Source: Astropecten irregularis (Eukaryota; Echinodermata; Asteroidea; Paxillosida; Astropectinidae). From it: a stretch of DNA of 64,000 bases. The translations under genes and the position numbers were made by a program. Below are positions 9,873 through 18,600 of this stretch, one piece after another (the stretch's first letter is position 1; every line of letters begins with the position of its first letter). The stretch covers positions 5,118,798 through 5,182,797 of the forward strand of contig OZ020260.1 of the NCBI GenBank assembly GCA_963971285.1, written 5' to 3'. Under the pieces are notes generated by a model that searched no databases, was not told where the DNA came from, and saw only the letters and a list, made by a program, of their open reading frames with translations.

Positions 9873-12800
9873 TCATGTGAACAAGTCAAAACCAAATCCG
9901 TCATCGTTCTCAGATTCCACGCCAAGAGCAAATTCTGAATCATGCTGAACTTGGCAGTCCTGTGCTGTTCCATTTTCACCGATTACCACATCCTCATGCT
10001 GCGTATTCAATACTGAGGTGGTTGTTGGTACCCCGCCTCGTGAGAAGCTTGACCCGTTAGTTCTGTTCCCTCCTACCATGCCTTGTGTATGCTCATGACC
10101 AGACGCCAGTCTTTCCTGGTCACTGGTATCTGTTTCATTGGTGTCCGCATTCCTCTGTGTGCGCTGTGCCTTTCTGTCGGGCTTGGTCCTGTTGCGGTGT
10201 GTACACGGGGCATTGTCTGCTGGAGTGAGATTCTCTAATGTGCGGCTGCTCAATCTCTTCACCAAATTTGTGTAGAACCTGTAAAACATAACAGGTGAGA
10301 AAACATATTTCAGATGTGCATGAAAAGTCTTGATTGAAACAAAAACAGCATAAAATGGGTTGCTGGTCAAAAGAGGGCCCCTTACAAATTGCAGTGCAGT
10401 GGTCAATTTCACCAGACTCATCGTAACTTACTATCAATCGTAGGACTTATGATGCATTACAGCCCTACATAGGATTTCATGGGTTATCCTTCGTAACTCG
10501 AGTTACGATCGTTTGTAGGGCTTCGTGAAATCGACCCCTGGTCTCACAAACACTCTTAGTCTTGGGGCCTTTTCCAGACCTTGGCTCCGGCTCTGGCTTC
10601 GGCTCCATTTCATGTATCCATTCTAAAATAACAGGTATCAAAATAGAGGCTTTTGGCTGCAGTTCGGAAGTAGATTCTCTGGTTTGAAAAGGAAAACAGA
10701 GCTTCAATGAAAAACCACAACCTATATTTTCAGCATGGATGACAGAGAAGAAGCCGGAGCCGAGGTTTGGAAAAAGACTTTGGAGTCTACGTACCTTGTG
10801 ATCCTCTTTGAATTCTCCTGGAGTTTGGCGTTGGCCAGCTGAACCAAAAAGGCCAGGTACTGGGATGAGACTAGCAGCTGAGTCCCATCGGAGAGGGGAA
10901 CCTCCAGGCCGTGAGTGCTCCTTACAGCCTTGTTATGTACATGAGAGAGAACAACATTTTTAAAAACTCGGACGTCACCCCGTATATCAAACTTAAATGT
11001 ATATCAACTGAAAATCAAATGGCTTGTCAAAAATCGTTCAGGTAATTTCTAGGAGTTTATCAGTTTTTCTCTGCATAAGCCCTTTGGCTCATTTTAGTAA
11101 ATTTTTGAAAATGAAATGAACGATTGATTTTATTAAAGATGAATACGTAAATTTGCTGGTGTCCCTAATAGTCAATTATCTTTGTTATATATTGTATATT
11201 TGAATATAGCTTCATACATAGCTTGGGACCAGACTTTTGAATTGACTTATAGTTTATACTTGTGGTGACTCTGATAGGAACAGTTCGAATGATAGGACAG
11301 CAGAGGACGTACCACCATAACCTTGCCTGCCTTGCCGATGGTTATGCCTGAGTTCCTGAAACCGGATTCCACTGCCACTACATGCTGCCGATCAATGAAA
11401 AAAAATTTCAAATGAAAATAGAAATCATACAGATGTCCATCTTAAAGAGATATTCATGAAATACCCACAAGGGAAACTGACTGGATTATAATTTCTAAGT
11501 CATTGAAAAGTGAACTTGTAAAGAAAAATTAACTGGAGCGGGATTCGAATCAGCCACCTCCAGAGTACCGTACAGGCGCTCTACCAACTGAGCTACCCAG
11601 CCCTATCACTTTTCAATTGAAAAGATATTGTTAGATCAGGGTTAATCACAAAATGAAGGCTGAAAACATTATTGACAAGCTGTGATCATAACATATTAAG
11701 TGAGATAGGTTTTCATTTGGCTGTTCACCAATTAATAGCTGTACTAGCTGCACTGGCACTGTGGTGCTGTAGTGTAATTCTAACATTTGGTAAATTGTTT
11801 GAAATTCAGTAATTTTGTGCTTGCTTAGTCAAACAATACTTCACTGGTATTAGTGATAATGATCCATCCATCTAACATTGCTGAGAGTAATCCTCGGATG
11901 TTTAACGATATTGTCGTAGACCGGTGTCGGAGGAACTCACCATGAGTTTGGCATCTTCCAGCCTACAGCACTGTACATGAAGAATGAAGGGCTCAAACTT
12001 GAAGACAGCCATCCCATTCAGATCCTTCAAGGAGTCTTCCTGTGTATAGGAAATGATGTAATATATTCGGATGATCATAGCATCCAAAGTAATCATTCTA
12101 CTGATGACCATTACGGAAAATGGATTATATCCTCCAAGAGTTAACTTATTGGATGCATGGTATGATGAACTTCAATCTCAGGTGTATAAAATGGGGTAGC
12201 ATATCTGAAAAGTGAGTTTTACAGGGTTTTAAACCTACAATTATACACTTTGAATGCAGCAGCAGGCATTTATTTCAAAATGTCCCCTGTCAGTTCCATA
12301 GGTTTGTGTACAAGTGTTGGTCATCAGTGGAATTATTCCTGCATCCAAATTTATACTTGCAATAATCGTTTGAACTTTGGTAATTGGGACATGGACCTGT
12401 CACACCAAGGGTTACGATTATCACAATTACCAAATTTAATTTGCAGTCAGTAAAACATGCTGGTTAGTCTAGTTCCAGGTAAGTAAATTCTAGGCTAAGA
12501 GAACATAAAATAAACTGAAAGTTTTTTCACTTACAACTGAAGACAGATCAGCCGGCTTGTGTGAGACATACAGCCACTTGCAGCCTTTCTTTGTGACCAA
12601 ATCTTCACTTCCCTGCACACCGTAACATAACACCGTCAGATAACATACAAATTGGTACTGTTAGCGTTATTGTAGTACTAGTAGAATGAAGATTAGCCTC
12701 AAATTACCAAAATGTATTTCTTATGACCAGATGACTCAGCATGGTCAACCCGTGTAACTGATTGATGACACACATTAATAAATAAATAAAATATAACAAT

Positions 12801-13476
12801 CATCAAATAATCACAAGGGAAACTGAAAGGATTAATTTAAATAAGCCATTGAAAACTGAACAAAGATTGAAAGAAAAATTGTATGAAGCTGGAGTGGGAT
12901 TCATGGCTTCTGACTGTCAAACGAACAAAGATAATGGACTATCTAGGGAGTAGGGACAACGGCAACACAGGGCTAGATATATAGCTCAGTATTCCAGTGG
13001 TCAAGGGTTCAAATCCTGCTCCAATCAAGTTTTCTTTGTTCAATTTAAATAAATAAAATTCAAGTGTTAGGGCCTAACACATTTGACAATATTAAAAGGC
13101 TCTTTTTAATTATTTTAAACCTTGCAGGAAAATGAGTGTATCATCATCAAAATACAAAAACTGAAAAAGAGAGTCAATTTTGCATTTCACATTTTTATTC
13201 ACCATATTCACTGAACACGCTGTACATGCTGAACATATCACAATGGGGTAATGAAAAAATATACGCAGTTTTTAATCAACAAAATTCCCTTTCTTTGCAT
13301 ACCTCACAAATGACTATTACTCGACCGGAGCAAGAGCTTGTCGTGCAGTAGTTTTCTTCCTCATTAATGAAATTAACCAGTTCTACAATTTCTTCGTCAA
13401 TGCTTCCCTTCTTGCTTAAATCGTCATTTTTCATACGAGCTTTCTTCGCTCGAGAAAATGACATGGGCGCCGCCAT
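9873..13476 (-). CDS. TYW3: TYW3, tRNA wybutosine-synthesizing methyltransferase (6 coding exons)
   Basis: Exons in transcript order: 13303-13476, 12535-12612, 11941-12039, 11313-11384, 10795-10928, 9873-10278; 963 nt, 320 aa. All introns are GT-AG and in phase. Family motifs: residues 20-55 LSKKGSIDEEIVELVNFIN and TTSSCSGRV; 98-108 KFEPFILHVQC; 124-135 SGFRNSGITIGK; 142-152 AVRSTHGLEVP; then RFYTNLVKRL. In the family, TYW3 uses S-adenosylmethionine to methylate the 4-demethyl wyosine base at G37 of tRNA-Phe, the step after TYW1 in wybutosine synthesis. Human TYW3 is about 259 aa; the extra length here is a low-complexity C-terminal tail (residues ~200-320, rich in T/N/D/R) ending FGFDLFT. 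An in-frame ATG at 13536 exists, but 13476 fits the family and lies in a strong CCAAGATGGCGGC context. Confidence 0.94.
10400..10545. mobile_element. Short palindromic MITE, 'CGTAACTTACGATTGATCG' family
   Basis: Carries CATCGTAACTTACTATCAAT, TAGGGCTTCGTGAAATCGAC and ACCCC, with inverted internal arms around ATCCTTCGTAACTCGAGTTA. Copies also at 19065-19215, 29543-29690 and 43870-44025. It lies in TYW3 intron 5. Confidence 0.7.
10562..10790. mobile_element. MITE, 'CTCCGGCTC...TTCCAAACC' family in TYW3 intron 5
   Basis: Left end GGCCTTTTCCAGACCTTGGC, right end GAGCCGAGGTTTGGAAAAAG, inverted. The interior has AATAGAGGCTTTTGGCTGC, AGTAGATTCTCTGGTTTG and CACAACCTATATTTTCAGC. Other copies: 41600-41830, 45975-46245, 46497-46650. 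This and the element at 10400 fill most of TYW3 intron 5. Confidence 0.75.
11464..11612 (-). mobile_element. tRNA-derived SINE in TYW3 intron 3
   Basis: On the minus strand the head reads GGGCTGGGTAGCTCAGTTGG then TAGAGCGCC (A box) and GATTCGAATCCCGCTCCAG (B box), followed by a family tail that includes TTTTTCTTTAC and TTCACTTTTCAATGACTTA and ends CAGTTTCCCTTGTG. The acceptor arms cannot pair, so it is a SINE rather than a working tRNA gene. Relatives: 4540-4700, 12805-13060, 27535-27580 and 32403-32526. Confidence 0.8.
12805..13060. mobile_element. Two SINE fragments in opposite orientation, TYW3 intron 1
   Basis: First a minus-strand tail (CACAAGGGAAACTG ... GAAAGAAAAATTG) ending in a decayed B box at 12890. 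Then a plus-strand head at about 12972: TATATAGCTCAGTATTCC, GGGTTCAAATCCTGCTCC and TTTTCTTTGTTCAATTT. The pair could be two insertions or one copy with an inverted 5' part. Confidence 0.65.
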
Positions 13477-13480
13477 CTTG
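13468..13480 (-). promoter_or_regulatory. YY1-like motif overlapping the TYW3 start codon
   Basis: On the minus strand CCAAGATGGCGGC, the classic AAGATGGCGGC YY1 element, placed on the ATG as in many TATA-less housekeeping promoters. Function is inferred from motif and position. Confidence 0.45.
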
Positions 13481-13524
13481 GAAGTCTTTTGCCAGCTACC
13501 GCGAGAGGGCGCTCTAAAAAATTG

Positions 13525-13537
13525 CCAATCGACCAAT
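13525..13537 (-). promoter_or_regulatory. Paired CCAAT boxes upstream of TYW3
   Basis: Two CCAAT pentamers on the plus strand (13525-13529 and 13533-13537), read as ATTGG on the TYW3 sense strand, 49-61 bp before the start codon. Paired CCAAT boxes near the start of a housekeeping gene suggest NF-Y binding. They could serve the divergent KIF14 gene too, but its likely start is over 1 kb away. Confidence 0.4.
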
Positions 13538-13904
13538 CATCTTCTGCAATTTTAGACAAGCGGAACCTGCAAATTTCAACGTAACGAGCGGGCTGTGATT
13601 ATCTGGGAACAAAATTTGCTTTGGATCCTCACAAAAAGTCAACGAAGTTTACCCCTTTGCTCCGTGTTCAGAGATGCAAAATATGCCAGTTCGGACGATT
13701 GACTGTTGTTGCTAGTGAAATAAGAGGTAATTTATAAAGGAGACGTTAAAAGTAAAACTTCGATTTTTTTTCAGCTGAAGTTAGGCCTATGATTATGAAA
13801 TTAAAAATAAACAACACTCAACAGGCAAAGCCAAAGGCTTACGAAGTAGGCCTACGTTACATTTTACATGTAGGCCTAGGGCCTACATGTATCATTCATC
13901 ATAG

Positions 13905-14555
13905 TTAATTGGGCGATTGTGGGTTAACGGGATCCCAAAACACATTGATTTTTTTGGTATTGAACTAACTTCTACTCCTCAAAAATGATACTTTTGACTT
14001 TCAGCAAATGTTCCTGGGTCCTTAAAAGCCTACAAAAGGCTACATTGAAGAAATTTGTTAAACATTTCAGGGTTAAAATTCAATTTTCTTCCGCGCTTCT
14101 TGTAAACTTTAAAACAGACCGTCTGATCGCGTGAGGCCATTTTGTCTGGTCTGGTTAGTCTAGTGCCCAGACCCAACAGACCAAGAGTCCTCAAAATGTC
14201 AGAGTGGAAACTAGCTGCAGTAACTGTAGCCCAATATTACTCCTGACGTTGTTGTCCTATATACGACAACAACGTCAGGAGTAATATTGGGCTACAGTTA
14301 CTGCAGCTAAGTGGAAACCAGACTATTCTCGTCTGCGGCCGTCCGTGCGGCGGTGAAATGTTACAATCTTGGTTACCGTTTTTACCCCATAATTTCCCTC
14401 AAAAATCAAAGCCCTGCCCTCTTTCCAAAAATTTAAGCTTGGTAAGATAGAGGAGGAGACCAACAAAGTATATGTAGGTAATTAAGTTACTTTTTAAATA
14501 GTAGTTTCCTTTCCTTTATAGTTTTAGGACCCGTTAACCCACAATCCCCGTTAAA
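13905..14555. mobile_element. hAT-like element copy B, between TYW3 and KIF14
   Basis: Inverted ends: left GATTGTGGGTTAACGGGATC, right GGACCCGTTAACCCACAATC. The interior matches the 3534-4075 element: AAAATGATACTTTTGACTTT, CAGCAAATGTTCCTGGGTCC, CATTTTGTCTGGTCTGG and CCCCATAATTTCCCTCAAAA. The termini differ from copy A, so it is a related subfamily. It has itself been hit by the hairpin at 14212-14309. Confidence 0.7.
14212..14309. mobile_element. Perfect 45-bp-arm hairpin inserted in a hAT-like copy, TA-flanked
   Basis: Arms 14212-14256 and 14265-14309 are exact reverse complements (left arm TAGCTGCAGTAACTGTAGCC onward), with an 8-nt loop CTATATAC. The outermost bases form TA on each side, as expected for TA-targeting Tc1/mariner-type MITEs, and the flanks read GTGGAAAC on the left and GTGGAAACC on the right. 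Homologous copies at 3534 and 51765 lack it, so it is a later insertion. Confidence 0.85.
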
Positions 14556-14807
14556 TGGGCCTAGTACGTAGTAGGCCTAGGTCTAGACCTATATATCAAC
14601 TTAAACAATTTCAACTTTAACTTGTGGTTAGAGGCCTAACGTTCAACTTGAACTTCAGTTGTACTTGTAAGTTGTAGGCCTAATAAAGTAATAATATGAA
14701 TAGGCCTATGACTCGAGTATGACTATGTCATCCATGAACTGATGAATGATGCCAGGCACTGCCACTGGTGACGATTCCCTAGAAGGGAACTAGACCCTAG
14801 ATACAGT

Positions 14808-15135
14808 ACCGATTGGTAACATACCACTATAAATAACTGTTAAAATATTTCCGCCGGAAATGGTGTATTTTATCTTTAAATTATTAAAACAAAGACCGAA
14901 AACAGTTTTGATATCGGGGGTAAGATCAAAACCTAACGTTACATGTAGGCCTATTAGGCCTATGTTTTATGAGAAAAAAATAACTAGTCTGTTTTTTTTG
15001 CTATTTTCTTGTGGTTCAGATGTTCGATTCAGCTCAAAATTTCACAGGTTTATTATTTTGGGTACATGCTGGATCAGACAAAATGTGAGTGCTATTCTGT
15101 GACCTTTACCAATCATGTATTTGTAATACTTTTAA
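14808..15135. mobile_element. MITE, 'GTACAGTACCGATTGGTAAC' family, KIF14 upstream
   Basis: Inverse-orientation copy: GATTGGTAACATACCACTAT, TCCGCCGGAAATGGTGTATT, GACCGAAAACAGTTTTGAT, ATGTTCGATTCAGCTCAAAA, ending CCTTTACCAATCATGTATT. It lies 110 bp before the inferred KIF14 coding exon 1. Confidence 0.7.
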
Positions 15136-15263
15136 ATGGTCAATGTCACTGAGATGGGTAATGGTTCACAATATCCTGTACCTAGTTGTAAAATTTTTGT
15201 TTTTGACCATTCCAGATTAAATTTGTTTAATTATTTCATTTGACATTAGGAATACCAAAAAGG

Positions 15264-15622
15264 ATGTCGGCAAAGATAAATCATCACGCACTGTTCTCTT
15301 CGCCCGGGGACGCGGCAAGTCATCACCGGAACAAGCTTGGGAAGGAGAATCATAATCCCGCCCCACCCCTCACCCCACTTGGGAACAACGCCAACACCCC
15401 TAAACGGGACCTGTTCCGCACCCCGACCAACAGGTTCAAGCACGAGGCCCGGACCCCTCTGCTAGGAACTCCGGAATGCTTCAACCAGGTGGAGTTTGAG
15501 ACCCCTAAGGTGAAAACCCCCGGGAGATGGTCGGGACTGGGTGTGGAGCACCCGATCGGGATAGGGGAAGGTGATGGCTTCAGCGTGACCGTAGCTGTCA
15601 GAGTGAGACCCTTCAGCGACAG
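15264..15622 (+). CDS. KIF14: KIF14 coding exon 1: N-terminal extension and start of motor
   Basis: Part of the KIF14 entry. Starts [17 protein letters not shown] likely acceptor (CATTAG) ends at 15249, so a 5' UTR exon probably lies upstream. Residues 40-100 hold many proline-directed sites: [36 protein letters not shown], consistent with mitotic CDK phosphorylation. The motor begins at [15 protein letters not shown]. Human KIF14 keeps its PRC1-binding region in a much longer N-terminus, so either that region is compact here or more coding sequence lies in an upstream exon that I cannot see. Confidence 0.88.
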
Positions 15623-18600
15623 GCAAGTACCTACCCAGTACCCACCTCCCTGGCTCCCTCCATCATGTCCATCTTTCTCCTCCTCCCATTCCTCTCAGCC
15701 AAGCAATCTGATCTGATTTTCTAAATGCCATTTCAAAAGTCAGGGCTCAAAATAGTGCTAGCCCGGCGTACAATGCATATGTCTAGCAAAAACTACTCTG
15801 GGCTAGCTAGACTCACCTCCTTGGTTGCCTGTTACCTGCATGTTAAGGTATGGATCAACAATATGTACAGACTACGGGCCAGTAAAATCTAAACAGGCTA
15901 CTAAAATCGGAAGTAAGCTGGCCCGATGAGCTAGCCAGGAAGAAAAGTTAGCGCAAGGCAACTTGACAACCGATTAAAACCATCGCGCCATCTGCCGCAA
16001 GCTACGGACAAATCATGTACAAAACATAGCACACTGTCCGTCGTCAAGTCGCGATTCAGCTTTTTTTTTCTCAAGTACTTTTGTCAAGAACTAGGCCTAG
16101 AGATCATGTTAAGAATGACTGCCATTGTCAAGTCATAGTTTGCCCTCAGACAAATGATCCTTCTTTGAAGTACCTTATACTAAGGCAGATTTTTGTCTTA
16201 AAAAAGATTGAACTTGCCACTCATCGCTTCAAGGTCGGCGAGTTCGTTGCTCTTTGGAATAACGTCACTCTGCACTGACCTGTACAAGAAATACATTGTT
16301 GGTCAGTTTATGTTATGCAAAACTTTTGGACACAAAATCACCAACTATGCCACATAAGGGCCCAGATGTTCTTATGCTTGGGGGCCATTCTTGAGTAAAG
16401 CAGCTATTAAACTGAAATTATTATTGTGTTTATTCGCAGAGAGAAGAAACAGAAAGATGTGAAGTGTGTGGTGTCCATGAACGGCAACGAAACCACCGTC
16501 TCCAACAAGCTGGGCCACGCCAGTGCCTTCTGCTACGACCACTGCTTCTGGTCCTTTGACAGGGTCGGAGGTCAGTTTGCCAGCCAGGAGAACGTCTACG
16601 AGAGGCTTGGGAGGCCGTTGCTAGACGGTGCCTTCGAGGGCTACAACACCTGCCTGTTTGCTTACGGACAGACTGGGTCCGGAAAGTCATACACGTAAGT
16701 TATGAAATTGAAATCAAAACCATGAGTTGTGGATAGAGCCCAAATACATTACAAGGCCTCGATTTTGGTTGGTGATGCTGATGTTGCTCTTGTTGTTGTT
16801 TTTGTTGCTGCTGCTTCTGCTGGTGCTGGTGCTGATGCTGCTGTTGACGTTGCTGTTGATGTTGCTGCTGCTGCTGTTGCTGTACTACTGTTGCTGCTGC
16901 TGTTGTTGATGTTGTTGCTGCTTCTGCTGCTGTTTTTGATGTTGCTGTTGTTGCTGCTGCTGTTGCTATTGCTGCTGATGTTGTTGCTGTTGCTGCTGCT
17001 GCTATTGTTGTTGAAACGAGCTCTGTTGATTTTGTTTCCCATTGGTTTTTTTTCTTTTTTTTCTCCAGAATAATGGGTTATAACAAAGAGCTTGGCATCA
17101 TTCCAAGATTCTGCCGGGAGCTGTTCCGGAGAGTGGACGAAGGTGGCCAAGAGGAACGGGTACGTATTAGGCTGCTATTCATCCCTAATACAATGAAGCA
17201 GATGGAGTTAACCTTGAAATTAGCCCTGAACCACCTTTATCAGCCTCACTATAAATGCATGCCTAAAATGTACAACCAACACTGTGGACCTTCCCTCTTA
17301 CTAAACACCCTCTTAATACCCACCCTACAACTTGCTTTCTAGAGTGATGAAAAATCAATATATCAAGCCTCAGATTATACTACCTCTGCATTGTCTTAGT
17401 CATACTTCTTCCTTTGTTCTTCCAGGCCAAGTACACTATTGAGATCAGCTTCTTTGAGATCTACAATGAGAAGATCCACGACCTCTTGGCCTCATCGGCT
17501 GAATCGGACAAAGACCCCGGCAAGAAACGCACCACGGTAAACTCAAACTGCACTATATGCTTATGAAAATCTTGAAATCAAGCCATAAGCCATTTGCGAG
17601 TTAATCTGAATAGTATCTGACCCACTGACTTCTTTCATTGCTCATAAATAAACCCTAGTTTTGTTTTAAATTTCCCAGGCTCTGTTGCTATATCACATGA
17701 TTCGGGGCAAGCTTTTGCATAGTGATACCCATCTCTGGAATGGACTAGTTCCTTTGTGCCATTCTTATCCATTACGAACAGTGCATTGGTGCAAGACATT
17801 TGTTATGTAACTGAGCAGATCTTGCCCCGAATCATGTGATATAGCAATAGTGTCTTTAGTCTGGAGAATTCAGTTTTTGATGTTTGCGTACACAGAAGTA
17901 TTCAGTGTACCGGATATTGTTCAATTTTAAGTTGCAAAAGCCTTATTCAAAGACTCCCCATACTCCCTCCCAACTCTGTCTTTAAAAGTGCCTCAGTGCT
18001 TTACCAAATTTGGCTATCAAAGGGAGAGAAACTTTTATACTGGTTTGGCCCGGCCGTTGAAAAGCCAGCGAGGCCTGGCCCTTCGGCCCTAAAATCCTCC
18101 TCCTACTAGCTCTAAACTTCGATACAATAGAGCTGCTTGAAGCCAGGACCCTGGATAGCCTGGCCAGATTGAAGTTCTGCCCACATCAAGTCTGAGATGT
18201 GAATATTGTTCAGCTTCAAATGGACGCAGTGTTTTGTAATATTGAATTTTTGTTGTCGTTTTTCTGCAGTTGAAAGTCAGAGAGCATCCTGTGCTGGGGC
18301 CATACGTGGAGGGTCTGTCAACGTAAGTAGTAGTTTGTCTGATCCAGCATGTACATGAAATAATCAACCTGTCAAAATGTGAGCTCAATCGGACATCTGA
18401 GTCACAAGAAAATAGGTAAAACATGACTCAATTTTTCTTTACCGGTATATAAAACATGAAGAATGGTTTTGATCTTACCACGAAAAACTGTTTTCGGACT
18501 TTGTTTGACTAATATCTGGATATACACCATTTCAGGCGGAAATATTTGAATGGTTTGTTTCTACCAGCACCATCTTCATACCCTGAAAGTTATACGTAAA

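Larger units (their letters stand above)
13780..14710. repeat. AGGCCTA-rich intergenic DNA flanking a hAT-like copy
   Basis: The palindrome TAGGCCTA or its core AGGCCT recurs around 13786, 13848, 13870, 14572, 14633, 14677 and 14702, and again at 14946-14960. This dispersed short palindrome is typical of some echinoderm intergenic DNA, as I recall it. No gene is seen. Confidence 0.5.

Noticed and set aside
11535-11604. A tRNA gene on the minus strand (A box and B box present)
   Set aside because: The acceptor and T-arm strands do not pair, and the sequence continues into a shared SINE tail found in several other places.
13477-13536. TYW3 start at the upstream in-frame ATG (13536)
   Set aside because: The 20 added residues are not conserved, the sequence holds CCAAT boxes, and the 13476 ATG has the stronger context.
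16729-17073. Long ORFs of poly-L/A/V (plus) and poly-N/S/T (minus)
   Set aside because: They arise from an impure trinucleotide tract in KIF14 intron 2, with correct splice sites on either side.
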